NCBI GenBank assembly: GCA_001796335.1
Contig: MGMF01000017.1
Location: 90,344-154,343, forward strand
Source: Chloroflexi bacterium GWB2_49_20
GTDB lineage: Bacteria > Chloroflexota > Anaerolineae > Anaerolineales > Villigracilaceae
Length of the DNA stretch: 64,000 bases
Direction: 5' to 3'
Shown: positions 16,660-25,912 of the stretch, piece after piece
How positions within the stretch are numbered: the first letter of the stretch is position 1
Layout: every line of letters begins with the position of its first letter
Position numbers and translations under genes: made by a program
The notes under the pieces: model-generated
Told to the model about the DNA's origin: nothing
Database searches by the model: none
The model's input: the letters and a program-made list of their open reading frames with translations, nothing else

Positions 16660-17688
16660 TTAGTAAATGTGGATACTGGTTCCGTAATTGATGGTGGATT
16701 CCTGGCCAGGTTTCGCGACTGGCATGGACCATAAGAATAGCCACTTGGCGTCGGCAATGCGCATATTAACACATCCATGACTCATGGGAACTCCAAAATT
16801 ATCATGCCAATAAGCCCCATGAAAAGCATGTCCTTGCTGTGTGAAGAAACAATTCCAGGGCACCCCCACCAACTCGTAAGCTTGCAGATCAGAAGTTAAA
16901 TTGCCATCACCCATGTGTTTGGACGGCATCTTAACTTGGACATTAAAATCCCCTTTGGGGGTCGCAGTAGGAATCCCTTCAACAATGGTTGTGCTGGGCA
17001 ACCCGGTTGAGACCTTGGTTTGCAGGACAATATTATCATATTCATAGCACGTCAGGGTTTGAGAGCTAAGTTGTACATCGATCCTTTTCTGGTTGAATGG
17101 GATTTCCGGGGTGATCGGAGCTAGTTCTTCATCTGGGATGAGGCGGACATGAATGGCGGGAACATTATAGATTGCGCTATTAAGCTCATCCCGGAGACGA
17201 TACCAGGGTTGTTTGTCAGGTCCTTCGTCAATTCCGACGATCCAATGTACTGTTCCATAATATAGACGGTTGCTGAGGTTCCATCCAAAATTTTGTGTAA
17301 AATGCATACTATCCGTATAAGGGACAGTGATCTCACCTAATTGACCTTTTTCAGAAATATTGTTTCCCGGAGTGTTGTAAATGATTTTTACCCGTTGCAG
17401 GTGGGCGCGATGCATATACCCTCCCCAAACACGATACCAGATTGGATTATAGGCGGGAGTTTCAGCGGTTATGACTTCATAGATATTGACAACCTCATCC
17501 TGCTTCCAGGTTGTGACGATATTACTTGTATCGTAAGGTTTGCTGTAAACACTCACAGACTTGGTACCAATACGGACAAGATCCACATCGTTAAATTCAG
17601 TTATCTGTGGAAGGAATGGAGTAAAGGCCAGACTGCCCATAGCCAGGCTGCCAAGTTTGAGAAAATCACGACGGGACAGAGATTTCAT
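16660..17688 (-). CDS. L,D-transpeptidase (YkuD domain) with a Tat signal
   Basis: A 342-residue exported enzyme. The N-terminus has a twin-arginine signal (SLSRRDFLKLG, Arg6-Arg7) followed by a hydrophobic stretch. An SH3-like region follows (about 35-100), then a YkuD catalytic domain (about 200-340) with 'GHAFHGAYWH' and the catalytic 'SHGCVNM' Cys motif. YkuD enzymes cross-link peptidoglycan stem peptides (3-3 links) or anchor proteins in the wall; here the target is unknown. Tat export fits a protein that folds before export. The downstream methylase gene starts nine bases after the stop. Confidence 0.9.
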   Translation of the reverse strand: MKSLSRRDFLKLGSLAMGSLAFTPFLPQITEFNDVDLVRIGTKSVSVYSKPYDTSNIVTTWKQDEVVNIYEVITAETPAYNPIWYRVWGGYMHRAHLQRVKIIYNTPGNNISEKGQLGEITVPYTDSMHFTQNFGWNLSNRLYYGTVHWIVGIDEGPDKQPWYRLRDELNSAIYNVPAIHVRLIPDEELAPITPEIPFNQKRIDVQLSSQTLTCYEYDNIVLQTKVSTGLPSTTIVEGIPTATPKGDFNVQVKMPSKHMGDGNLTSDLQAYELVGVPWNCFFTQQGHAFHGAYWHDNFGVPMSHGCVNMRIADAKWLFLWSMPVAKPGQESTINYGTSIHIY

Positions 17689-17732
17689 GAAGTTGATTTT
17701 ACCTGAAAATTGGAAATGAGTGAGCCGGGCTT

Positions 17733-17764
17733 TAAAAAAATCTACCCTCTGATTGAGGGTAGAT
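17733..17764 (-). terminator. Rho-independent terminator of the SWIM-domain gene
   Basis: A perfect 10-bp stem (17740-17749 with 17755-17764) and TGATT/AATCA loop, followed on the minus strand by seven U residues. It lies 26 bases after the stop of the SWIM gene and upstream of the L,D-transpeptidase gene. Confidence 0.88.
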
Positions 17765-17790
17765 AAGGATTATATCCCTTGACGGTTTAC

Positions 17791-18033
17791 TCAGGCTGGT
17801 TCAACAGCAGGCAGCATGCCTTTCAGTACTTCTTCCAGAGCCATGGTATGAGTACAGACATTTCGTGTCTGGAAGAAATCACAATCACATTGCCATTGAT
17901 TATCTGTAAATTTAACACTATGCGAGTTGTTTTCCCCATTAATCTTTACGGTAAACGCTTCAAATAAAAAGCGGTTTCTTTCCTGGGCATAACGTTTAGC
18001 TTTTTCAATTTTTCCTATCATTCCATAGTCCAT
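17791..18033 (-). CDS. Small SWIM zinc-finger protein
   Basis: An 80-residue protein. The second half holds a SWIM-type zinc ligand set CxCx(n)CxH in 'CDCDFFQTRNVCTHTMAL' (about residues 49-66). The N-terminal half is a basic helix (IGKIEKAKRYAQERNRF) followed by strands. SWIM domains bind DNA or proteins. Here the domain is nearly the whole protein, so it may be an accessory factor or regulator; partner unknown. AAGGAG lies before the ATG at 18033, and a terminator follows it, so it is probably monocistronic. Confidence 0.85.
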   Translation of the reverse strand: MDYGMIGKIEKAKRYAQERNRFLFEAFTVKINGENNSHSVKFTDNQWQCDCDFFQTRNVCTHTMALEEVLKGMLPAVEPA

Positions 18034-18061
18034 ATCATCTCTCCTTATTATGAATTTGTTC

Positions 18062-18150
18062 TCTTCAATTATTCGGGGAAGGTTGGTGTATAGAAGTGAG
18101 AGAAGCTCATTTCTTCACACCAACACCCCGTCACTAAAGTTCCTTTGATT
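18062..18150 (+). repeat. Dispersed intergenic repeat, copy C, in a 309-base gap
   Basis: The reverse complement of 18066-18090 (ACACCAACCTTCCCCGAA) matches the right half of the copy at 43131-43195, so this copy is inverted. The centre is an imperfect palindrome, GGTGT...GAGAAGCTC...ACACC. The rest of the 18034-18342 gap shows only a short AAGGCATGCCTT-type palindrome near 18186 and no gene. Confidence 0.5.
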
Positions 18151-18342
18151 ATTTAGCAATAGAATTAAGAAAGGCACGCAAAAAATAGGCATGCCTTCAA
18201 ATAAATCGGTCGAAATGTCTCACTAATACTCGCATAAGCGATTTTATCCTGTCAAAAGTATAAGACGAATCGTTCCTAAAGTCAACATAATCATCGCCAT
18301 CTTGACAAAGTTGTAGAGCAAACGTTGGGTTTAAATAGGTAA

Positions 18343-19383
18343 TTATGCCAGTGGCCAAAAATTAGGCAGGAAGATGCGCAGAAAGGTATCCAATAATAGA
18401 CCAATTAGGAAAAGGTCACCAAACAGGCGGTTATGGTAAAAGGAGAAACCTGAGAACCAGGTAGGCCACCCCTGCCATTCCTTCGGTGGTTCCGTCGGAC
18501 GTGGTTTGGACAATGCACCAAAAGCATACAACCAGCGTTTACCTGCCAGAAATACGATTAATATTACCGGGGAAAAATAACGAGTAATGAAGACCAGGTA
18601 GATGATAACGATATAGATCAAAAGCAGAACCAACATATTCAAATACCTGGCGGCTTTTTCGCCGATTAAAACCGGTAATGTGCTGACATGTTTTTTCCTG
18701 TCATCATCTGATTTATCGATGTGTTTTCCAAGGTTGATACTGACAACACTTAATCCAAACGGAACGCCTGCCAGGGCAATCTGCCAGATATTGTCGATCC
18801 AACCCCTGGCAAGAACCAAATAAACTGCAGACACCATGATTGGACCCCAGATCAGGAAAATGGCTAATTCACCCAAAGCCATGTATTTTAGTGGCCAAGT
18901 ATAGAATAATAACACCACGGCACCAAAGACGATCAGGCCAATAATAATGGGCGAAAAATTGGTATAAAAAAGCGCATAAACCCCACACAGGCTGGCAATT
19001 ACCCCGCTGGTGGCAAACCAGGTTAACTGCTGCTTCTTCGTCCAAAAGTTTTGAACAAGTGGATGAGCACCGTATTGTGTTCGGAAGTAATTATCAGCAT
19101 CAATGCCACGCGAGAAGTCTGTATAATCATTCAATAAATTGTTGGTACCATGGGCAACGAATAAACCCAGGGTGACGATCAACCAGGGGAAGAAGGCAAA
19201 ATTTAGATCCCGATAAGCCAGAATTCCTGCAATCATGCACGCGTATATAGTCACAATGGTGACGCCTGAGCGAGTGGCTATAAGCCATTTTGAGATGATA
19301 TCGAGTTGGTCCCACTCCTGTTTGCTATCCATTTTAACTAATGTGGATAGTGCTGTCTTCCACATGGCGAAATTAATTTTCAT
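18343..19383 (-). CDS. UbiA-family prenyltransferase
   Basis: A 346-residue membrane protein with about eight or nine helices. The first Asp-rich prenyl-diphosphate-binding motif is 'NNLLNDYTDFSRGID' (about residues 82-96), and a second Asp-rich loop is 'KHIDKSDDDRKKHVSTLP' (about 221-238). These are hallmarks of UbiA enzymes that join an isoprenoid chain to an aromatic or other acceptor (quinones, haem, lipids). The acceptor cannot be told. Menaquinone synthesis would fit the neighbouring cytochrome bd genes, but this is inference. The start was moved from a TTG at 19401 to the ATG at 19383, eight bases after AAGGAG. Confidence 0.85.
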   Translation of the reverse strand: MKINFAMWKTALSTLVKMDSKQEWDQLDIISKWLIATRSGVTIVTIYACMIAGILAYRDLNFAFFPWLIVTLGLFVAHGTNNLLNDYTDFSRGIDADNYFRTQYGAHPLVQNFWTKKQQLTWFATSGVIASLCGVYALFYTNFSPIIIGLIVFGAVVLLFYTWPLKYMALGELAIFLIWGPIMVSAVYLVLARGWIDNIWQIALAGVPFGLSVVSINLGKHIDKSDDDRKKHVSTLPVLIGEKAARYLNMLVLLLIYIVIIYLVFITRYFSPVILIVFLAGKRWLYAFGALSKPRPTEPPKEWQGWPTWFSGFSFYHNRLFGDLFLIGLLLDTFLRIFLPNFWPLA

Positions 19384-19554
19384 GAGAAATCTCCTTTCCA
19401 ATGAATTAAATTAACATTGCGGCTGTCAGATGATTGTAATAATCCCAGCCAGGTCATCCTTTAAAATTATAAGCGAGAATGTTCTTTTTTTCATGTATTT
19501 GAAATAAATAAGAGCAGGGTTGAAATTTCATGAACTTATTATTAAATCTTATAT

Positions 19555-20580
19555 TTAATAATGCAGCTTATCAGGATTCGTATCCAACCTTTTTCTAAAT
19601 ACCCAGTAAGACCAGATTTGGTAACCAAGAACCAGAGGCACAAAAATCAAAGCAACGATGCTCATCACGTTCAAGGTATATGCAGAAGAAGATGCGTTGG
19701 ATATAGTCAGGCTGAAATTGGGATTGGTACTTGAAACCATGACGCGTGGGAACATGATTTCGAAATAGGTCACCGGGATAAGCAGGACTGAAATACCCGC
19801 AAATGCGAAAGCCCAGCCTTCGCGTTTTTGACGCAGGAGAATACCAGCCAGCACCAAGGCCAGTAATGCGATTAATGGGAGAATAATGGCTCTCAAACCA
19901 TGTTGCGCATAGCCGTCAGTAATCAGGATTGTGGCAATCATCAGGCCTGATAGGAAAACAAATGCAACCAACCATACCTTGGGTGCCAGGCGCCTGGATC
20001 GTTCCAGCAGGTCACCTGTCAACTTCATATTCAGAAAATTGATCCCATGAAACAAAAAAATTGCCACCAGGGTTAATCCACCAATCAAGCCATAGGGGTT
20101 CAACAAGGTCAGGAGATTGCCTGTGTACATCATGTTTGCATTGATGGGAACACCTTTGACAAGGTTGGCAAAGGCGACTCCCAGGATCAGGGCTGGGAGG
20201 GCGCTGCCTGCAAAGATGCACAAATCCCATAAGGAACGCCATTTTGGATTATTATCCTTGGAGCGAAATTCAAATCCAACTCCACGAACGATAAGACCGA
20301 CCAGCAGCAGGAAGAGAACCAGGTAAAATCCGCTGAAGAGTGTGGCATACCAGTGCGGAAATGCCGCAAATGTCGCGCCCCCGGCAGTCAACAACCAGAC
20401 TTCATTTCCATCCCAATGGGGTCCAATGGTATTGATGATGGAGCGCCGTTCGGTGTCGTTTTTTCCCAGGAATGGCAGTAACATACCTACCCCAAAATCA
20501 AAGCCCTCCAGGAAGAAGAAACACACCCACAAAACAGCGATCAATATAAACCAGAGTGTTTGTAAGAGCTCAAGAGACAT
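19555..20580 (-). CDS. cydB: Cytochrome bd quinol oxidase subunit II
   Basis: A 341-residue subunit with about eight or nine transmembrane helices. The N-terminus reads 'LQTLWFILIAVLWVCFFFLEGFDFGVGMLLP', the classic CydB start, followed by 'GPHWDGNEVWLLTAGGATFAAFPHWYATLFSGFY'. With CydA it forms the oxygen-reducing terminal oxidase that oxidises quinol without proton pumping and has high oxygen affinity. The start is taken as the ATG at 20580, eight bases after GGGAGG. The ATG at 20586 sits too close to the ribosome site. Only 15 bases separate it from the cydA stop. Confidence 0.96.
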   Translation of the reverse strand: MSLELLQTLWFILIAVLWVCFFFLEGFDFGVGMLLPFLGKNDTERRSIINTIGPHWDGNEVWLLTAGGATFAAFPHWYATLFSGFYLVLFLLLVGLIVRGVGFEFRSKDNNPKWRSLWDLCIFAGSALPALILGVAFANLVKGVPINANMMYTGNLLTLLNPYGLIGGLTLVAIFLFHGINFLNMKLTGDLLERSRRLAPKVWLVAFVFLSGLMIATILITDGYAQHGLRAIILPLIALLALVLAGILLRQKREGWAFAFAGISVLLIPVTYFEIMFPRVMVSSTNPNFSLTISNASSSAYTLNVMSIVALIFVPLVLGYQIWSYWVFRKRLDTNPDKLHY

Positions 20581-20595
20581 TGCCATAACCTCCCG

Positions 20596-21987
20596 CTAGT
20601 TTCCTGATCCGCTTATCGACGGAGTAAGGTTATCAAATTCTTTTATTTCGATATCCGGGTCTACCTTGGCGAATTTTATAATCAGGTACACATCTGCTAC
20701 TATCAGGGCAGAATAAAGTAAAGCAAACCCGATCAGGCTGAACCAGATCATTCCGCTGGTGAGATTGGGGGAGACAGCGTCTTCCACTTTAAGAAGTCCC
20801 TGCACAATCCACGGCTGACGACCTGATTCAGTCAGGATCCAACCGGTGGAATTTGCAAGCAGCGGCAATCCGATCATAAAAGGCATCCACTTTAGCCATT
20901 TCGTCCACTTCTCCGGCCATTTCTTCCAAATGAGGAAAACTGCATAAAACGTAACAACCAGCATAACCAACCCCGATCCAACCATCAGGCGAAAACTCCA
21001 GTAAGTGAGCACCATCAATGGAATGTAGTCGCCAGGCCCATATTCATTTTGGTACTGCTCCTGAAGCTCATCCACACCAAGAATTCCGCATGAGAAATTA
21101 TTGCAGGCTAGAAAGCTCATCACATAGGGAATCCGCAGTGACCAAACTTTCTGTTTTCCACTCGAGTCAAAAATGGTAAGCAGGGAAAAAGATGCGGGTT
21201 GTTCTGATTCCCACATACCCTCTAGTGAGGCAAGTTTCATCGGTTGGTATATACGCATCTCCTGACCCTGGGAATGACCAGCCAGACCAACACTGGCTAC
21301 GGCAATAGCACCAATAATGGCAGCCATGGCAAATGATTTCTTGAAGACTGGCTCGGCTTGTTTGCGGACAAGGTGCCAGGCGCTGATCCCAAGTATGAAT
21401 AGCGCTGCAGTGGCGAATCCGGAAGAAATTGTATGCCAGAAGAACAACCAGCCTTTTGGATTGGTAGCCAGGGCTAAAAAGTCAACCAGCTCGGCACGGT
21501 GGGCTGCGTTATTGATCATATATCCCACAGGATGCTGCATAAAACCATTAGCGAGTAAGATAAACAAGGCCGATATACTTGATCCAATGGCGACCAGCCA
21601 GATGGTTGCCAGATGGATCCGCTTGGGTAGTTTCCCTTCACCAAATAACCAGATCCCCAGAAAGGTGGATTCCATAAAAAATGCCAGCAGGGCTTCAATT
21701 GCCAGGGGAGCCCCGAAAATATCACCGACATAACGGGAATATTCAGACCAGTTCATACCGAACTGAAATTCCTGCACTATTCCGGTGACAACACCCATGG
21801 CATAATTTATGAGGAATAATTTTCCCCAGAATTTTGTCATTTTATGATAGGTTTCGTTACCGGTTCGGTAATACATCGTTTGCATAATGGCTACGAACCA
21901 AACCAACCCGAGGGTGAGAGGAACAAAAAAAAAGTGATACACGATTGTTGTGGCAAATTGCCATCGCGATAGAATAACTGGATCCAT
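20596..21987 (-). CDS. cydA: Cytochrome bd quinol oxidase subunit I
   Basis: A 463-residue subunit that binds haems b558, b595 and d. Landmarks are the N-terminal 'LSRWQFATTIVYHFFFVPLTLGL' (the conserved haem-ligand His region), 'FQFGMNWSEYSRYVGDIFGAPLAIEALLAFFMESTFLGIW', and 'LTESGRQPWIVQGLL' (the GRQPW signature). The quinol loop is short. AGGAGG precedes the ATG at 21987. A promoter lies at 22046-22074. No small CydX subunit gene is seen after cydB, and no cydDC assembly genes are present. Confidence 0.97.
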   Translation of the reverse strand: MDPVILSRWQFATTIVYHFFFVPLTLGLVWFVAIMQTMYYRTGNETYHKMTKFWGKLFLINYAMGVVTGIVQEFQFGMNWSEYSRYVGDIFGAPLAIEALLAFFMESTFLGIWLFGEGKLPKRIHLATIWLVAIGSSISALFILLANGFMQHPVGYMINNAAHRAELVDFLALATNPKGWLFFWHTISSGFATAALFILGISAWHLVRKQAEPVFKKSFAMAAIIGAIAVASVGLAGHSQGQEMRIYQPMKLASLEGMWESEQPASFSLLTIFDSSGKQKVWSLRIPYVMSFLACNNFSCGILGVDELQEQYQNEYGPGDYIPLMVLTYWSFRLMVGSGLVMLVVTFYAVFLIWKKWPEKWTKWLKWMPFMIGLPLLANSTGWILTESGRQPWIVQGLLKVEDAVSPNLTSGMIWFSLIGFALLYSALIVADVYLIIKFAKVDPDIEIKEFDNLTPSISGSGN

Positions 21988-22045
21988 TAATGTTCCTCCT
22001 ATTTATGGAAAGGTTAAGAAATCCTAGCCTTTGTGATTAAATATT

Positions 22046-22074
22046 ATTTTATCTCAAGAATCATTTTATTCCAA
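22046..22074 (-). promoter_or_regulatory. Predicted promoter of cydAB
   Basis: On the minus strand, TTGGAA (22069-22074) is followed after 17 bases by TAAAAT (22046-22051). Transcription would start near 22039, about 50 bases before the cydA ATG. Confidence 0.5.
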
Positions 22075-22099
22075 AAGAATCGTTCGAATTAGCCAATTC

Positions 22100-23350
22100 T
22101 CACTCAGTTGTGGCACCTACGGGGATGGACTCGTCGCCATTATAAAGTCGTAGCTGAGGCCACTTGTTTGCGATCCACCAGACAGCCAGGATAACGCCAA
22201 TCCCGCCTGAAATAATAGCTGCCGGGACACCGAATAACTTGCCAACGATTCCGGCTTCCACTTCACCCAATTGAGGGCCACCCTGGAAGAAAATTTGATT
22301 GATACTGACCATTCGTCCACGAATATGGTCAGGTGTGTGGAGCTGGCGCACAGTGTTACGAATGATGGTACTGACAGTATCTGCCGCCCCCATCACAATT
22401 AAAGCCAGCATGGACAGGGAGAGGGCATGAGAAATGCCAAACAGGATGGTGGCAAATCCAAATAAGAAGACGGAACCCAGGAAAATCTGACCCTGACGTT
22501 TAATCTCTGGTACCTGTGATATGACCAGACCGATAGTCACCGAACCGATGGATTGCCCGGCAGACAGGAACCCGTACCCAACTTCTCCAACTTTGAGGAT
22601 GTCACGGGCGACAATTGGCAACATGGTGTTGGCTGAAGCAAAAAAAGTTGCGAAGAAGTCTATCAACATGGTGGAGAGAATGATTGGCCGGGAGAATATA
22701 AATCGGATGCCTTCACGCACAGCAGATAGACTGATCCCGGAGGCTTTTTTCATATCCTGGGTTACTTTTCCTATCATTATCAATGCCATGATGACTGCAA
22801 AAAAAGAGATGGCATTAAATAAATAGGTATAACCCTGACCCAATGTGGCAATGACAATGCCACCCAACATGGGACCAATAATAGCACCTGTATTGAAAGC
22901 AATGGATTGGAGGCTGTAGGCGTTTGGTAAATCCTTTTCCGGGACTATGTTTGGGATCATGGCATGCCGTGCAGGCAGATCAAATGCGATGGCTGCAGCT
23001 TGAAGAGCTGTAAGAGCGTAGATAAGACCAATGTTGATCAGGCTGGTGAAAGTCAGGATTGCCAGGCCTACTGCAGTCAGGGCTTGGACACTTTGGGTGA
23101 TCAACATGATGTTGCGACGGTTTAACGTATCGGCAGCAGGTCCGCTGATGATTGAAAACACAATCACAGGCAGGATGCGAACCAAACCAATCCCCCCCAG
23201 TGCGAGTGGGTCGGGTGACCCTGTCAATTCACGAATGTGCCAGTGAATGGCAGATACCTGCATTTGTGAGCCGGCAACAGAGATCAACAATCCAAGCCAG
23301 AGTAGGCGAAATTTACGATGGCGAAGAGAAGGGGGAATATGAAGGGACAT
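22100..23350 (-). CDS. MFS transporter, drug/siderophore-efflux type
   Basis: A 416-residue major facilitator protein with about 12 helices. The N-terminus 'SLRHRKFRLLWLGLLISVAGSQMQVSAIHWHIRELTGSP' and the motif-A-like loop 'ADTLNRRNIML' resemble the DHA3/EntS efflux group. Later 'LQAAAIAFDLPARHAMIPNIVPEKDLPNAYSLQSIAFNTGAIIGPMLGG' is the typical mid-domain sequence. It probably exports small hydrophobic or siderophore-like compounds; the substrate is unknown. It follows nadE on the same strand after 28 bases, so it may share its transcript. Confidence 0.88.
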   Translation of the reverse strand: MSLHIPPSLRHRKFRLLWLGLLISVAGSQMQVSAIHWHIRELTGSPDPLALGGIGLVRILPVIVFSIISGPAADTLNRRNIMLITQSVQALTAVGLAILTFTSLINIGLIYALTALQAAAIAFDLPARHAMIPNIVPEKDLPNAYSLQSIAFNTGAIIGPMLGGIVIATLGQGYTYLFNAISFFAVIMALIMIGKVTQDMKKASGISLSAVREGIRFIFSRPIILSTMLIDFFATFFASANTMLPIVARDILKVGEVGYGFLSAGQSIGSVTIGLVISQVPEIKRQGQIFLGSVFLFGFATILFGISHALSLSMLALIVMGAADTVSTIIRNTVRQLHTPDHIRGRMVSINQIFFQGGPQLGEVEAGIVGKLFGVPAAIISGGIGVILAVWWIANKWPQLRLYNGDESIPVGATTE

Positions 23351-23378
23351 AAAGAATTGTACTAAGTTTCAGTGTTGC

Positions 23379-24200
23379 TTAGGTTCCCGAATCTCTAAAG
23401 AATAGGAAGTCTGATCCAATTGTGCGACTGCTGATCTTGGCGATAGGTGGCAAACTACGCTTGAACTGGAAACGCTGGATGCGATCGATAACCGACTGTA
23501 CAAATTTTTCTTCAAATCCGGCCTGGATGCATTCAGCCGGTTGATAGCGATGATCTATTAGCAGGTAAAGTAATTGATCCACTTTTTCATACGTGAAACC
23601 CAGTTCTGCCTCATCTGTTTGTCCCAGCCAAAGATCAGCGGAGGGTGGTTTGTCAATGATCACCTGAGGAATTTTTAAATCCACTGCCAATTGCCTGACT
23701 TGGGTTTTATACAAATCTCCGATCGGATTAATTGCACAGGCTGAGTCGCCAAACAAGGTGGTGTAGCCTAACAGGATTTCAGTCTTGTTACCTGTGCCGA
23801 TGACCAGTCCGTGAAATGCTTCAGATTGATCGTAAGCAATGATCATACGGGCACGTGCCATGATATTCCCTTTGCGAGTCTTGGACATATCAGGAAAACA
23901 TTCGATGAGGGAGTCAACCATTTCGGTGATCGGGATGGTCAGCGACTGAATATTCAACTGGTCGATTAGTAATTGAGCGTGTTCCAGAGAATCTGGCGCA
24001 GATGTTTTGTAAGGGATGCGAATTGCCAGTACATTTTCGGGTCCAAGTGCTTCGGCCGCTAAAACGCACGCGACAGCCGAATCGATACCACCTGAAAGAT
24101 TTATGATTGCACGCGAATATCCGGCGCGCGTGATTTCACTATCAATGAAGCGTACGAGTATATTTCGAACAAGTTCACTGTTTATAGGCAGGTCAATCAT
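23379..24200 (-). CDS. nadE: NAD(+) synthetase, ammonia-type domain
   Basis: A 273-residue NAD synthetase that amidates nicotinate adenine dinucleotide. The ATP-PPi loop 'NLSGGIDSAVA' (Ser36-Ser41) is present, followed by 'GTGNKTEILLGYTTLFGDSACAINPIGDLYKTQVRQLA' and 'KPPSADLWLGQTDEAELGFTYE', both diagnostic. The length is that of single-domain, ammonia-dependent enzymes such as E. coli NadE. The start overlaps the end of the CN-hydrolase gene by eight bases, so the two are translationally coupled. Together they have the two halves of a glutamine-dependent enzyme. Confidence 0.95.
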   Translation of the reverse strand: MIDLPINSELVRNILVRFIDSEITRAGYSRAIINLSGGIDSAVACVLAAEALGPENVLAIRIPYKTSAPDSLEHAQLLIDQLNIQSLTIPITEMVDSLIECFPDMSKTRKGNIMARARMIIAYDQSEAFHGLVIGTGNKTEILLGYTTLFGDSACAINPIGDLYKTQVRQLAVDLKIPQVIIDKPPSADLWLGQTDEAELGFTYEKVDQLLYLLIDHRYQPAECIQAGFEEKFVQSVIDRIQRFQFKRSLPPIAKISSRTIGSDFLFFRDSGT

Positions 24201-25041
24201 GCTTTAGTATCCTTCCCAGTTCATGCAACACCAGTTCGGGGCGTTCATCTCTCAGTAATGGTAGGCGGGTTCGAGTACGCCGCAATTGGTTTAGATCCAT
24301 CTCGGCATAGGTGATGGCTTCCAGGTCATATGGACCCATAGCCATCAGCTTGCCATCTGGATCGAAAAGGGTGGCGCCTCCCCAGAAATATAGGCCATCT
24401 TCAAAACCAACCCGGTTGGAGTGGGCAAAAAAAGCTGTGAATAAACCGGCATATGCCCGGTTTATTGTTTCAACCCAATCAGCAGATCCAATATGCTTAT
24501 CAGTGATCCCACGACCAGGAGATGCAGAATGTAATAAGAATATATCCGCGCCATCCTGCCAAAGTAGGTAAGGAGATGAGATATGCCAGAAGTCTTCACA
24601 GATCAATAAACCAACCCTGCCAAAACGCGTATCGAAAGCCCGGAAAGTGTCTCCAGCAGCCAGAAACCGCTTTTCATCAAAGATCCCATAGGTTGGAAGG
24701 TGAACTTTCCGGTGAATGTGGGTGATCTCACCTTTCGAAAGATATCCGGCCGCTATGTAAAATCGATGGCGTGCATCTTCTTCAACAAAGCCTACCACCA
24801 TGTCTATTTCCAGGCTGGCCTGTAACAGGTGCTTGAAAACGGGATCTTCTTTTGAAGGTCGAATTGCAACCTGGGGAACCAGATCTTGCAGAGAATAACC
24901 GGTTAATGAGAGTTCAGGGAAAACCAACAAATCCGCACCATTCTGGCAAGCCTCATTGGCTATGGTAAGATGTCGATCCAGGTTGGAAGAGAGGTCACCC
25001 AAACGGGTATTGATCTGGGCAAGGGCAATGTTGATTGACAT
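24193..25041 (-). CDS. Carbon-nitrogen hydrolase, probable amidotransferase partner of NadE
   Basis: A 282-residue nitrilase-superfamily protein. The Glu-Lys-Cys triad is visible: Glu43 in 'FPELSLTGY', Lys112 in 'HRKVHLPTYGIFDE' and Cys148 in 'LICEDFWH'. The 'CEDFWH' and 'LPTYGIFDEKR' wording is close to the glutaminase domain of fused glutamine-dependent NAD synthetases. The gene ends inside the nadE start (eight-base overlap), so I infer that it supplies ammonia from glutamine to NadE as a separate subunit. A general amidase remains possible. The ribosome site before the ATG at 25041 is weak. Confidence 0.85.
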   Translation of the reverse strand: MSINIALAQINTRLGDLSSNLDRHLTIANEACQNGADLLVFPELSLTGYSLQDLVPQVAIRPSKEDPVFKHLLQASLEIDMVVGFVEEDARHRFYIAAGYLSKGEITHIHRKVHLPTYGIFDEKRFLAAGDTFRAFDTRFGRVGLLICEDFWHISSPYLLWQDGADIFLLHSASPGRGITDKHIGSADWVETINRAYAGLFTAFFAHSNRVGFEDGLYFWGGATLFDPDGKLMAMGPYDLEAITYAEMDLNQLRRTRTRLPLLRDERPELVLHELGRILKHD

Positions 25042-25180
25042 GGGTAAGGTTTCTCGTGAATAATTGTTTTTATTTCAGCCAGTCAATATTCAACGAAAAA
25101 GTTCTGGCTGTCACCTGGTTAATCTTACCATAGCCAGGGGAATGAAAATAAGATTATTAAGGATAAAACCGATCCCTTCA

Positions 25181-25912
25181 TCAGGAGAATAAATTCGAAA
25201 TGCGCGCTTGGACGTGTTCCAGAATCTCCGTATCTTTATCCAACAGATTCCAGTTATTATCCATTATTTTATTTTTCAGGCTTTCCTTTGCCCCCAAGAG
25301 AAATGCATTGATTGGATCCACGGCCAGGAGCATGGGAAAATCACTTTCAGAATCACCAAATGCAAAGGAGGTTGTCGGGTTAAAAGAAAGCTTGGTTGAT
25401 AATTCTCTCATTGACCGGGCTTTGGCTGATTGAGTGGCCATTTCCTGTTCCATACTTCCAGAGTAAACACCGTTTTGAATGACACCTTTGGAGGCATAAA
25501 TCTCTCTTATACCCAAAGGTTTAATTACATGATGGAGAACCTCCAGCGGAGAACCAGAGATGAGAATGGTGGTTGTGAATTTGTTTACCAAATTGAGTAA
25601 CTGGTGTGTATATGGGAACCACGCCTCAGTCTGTAATTGATCCCAATACTGGCGTGCAAGTTCAGCGATTTCAATTTCAGGGCATCCGGTTAAACCACGA
25701 TAATAAGATTTAACGACTTGCACAGCAAAGTCATGCCGGTTGATTCTGCCCTCTAGGTAAGTTGTCAACAGACAATGGAGATAATGGAGTTCCTGGGACT
25801 TAAACACACCTTGCTTTTCTATGTAAGTTGAAAAATCCAGGATCAAATAACGGCTCTGACCTTTGTAAAGAGTATTGTCAAAATCAAAGAAACTAAAGCA
25901 ATTCTCAGGCAA
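25181..25912 (-). CDS. HAD-superfamily phosphatase (SerB-like, subclass IB)
   Basis: A 243-residue HAD hydrolase. Motif I is 'FFDFDNTLYKG' (Asp10, Asp12), motif II is the 'ILISGSP' Ser region (about residue 118) and motif III/IV is 'FAFGDSESDFPML' (about 182-194). A helical cap lies between motifs I and II. HAD-IB enzymes include phosphoserine phosphatase and lipid-phosphate phosphatases; the substrate is unknown. It starts at a TTG that overlaps the mevalonate kinase stop by eight bases, so the two are translationally coupled. A role on an isoprenoid phosphate is a speculation from this position. Confidence 0.8.
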   Translation of the reverse strand: MPENCFSFFDFDNTLYKGQSRYLILDFSTYIEKQGVFKSQELHYLHCLLTTYLEGRINRHDFAVQVVKSYYRGLTGCPEIEIAELARQYWDQLQTEAWFPYTHQLLNLVNKFTTTILISGSPLEVLHHVIKPLGIREIYASKGVIQNGVYSGSMEQEMATQSAKARSMRELSTKLSFNPTTSFAFGDSESDFPMLLAVDPINAFLLGAKESLKNKIMDNNWNLLDKDTEILEHVQARISNLFS

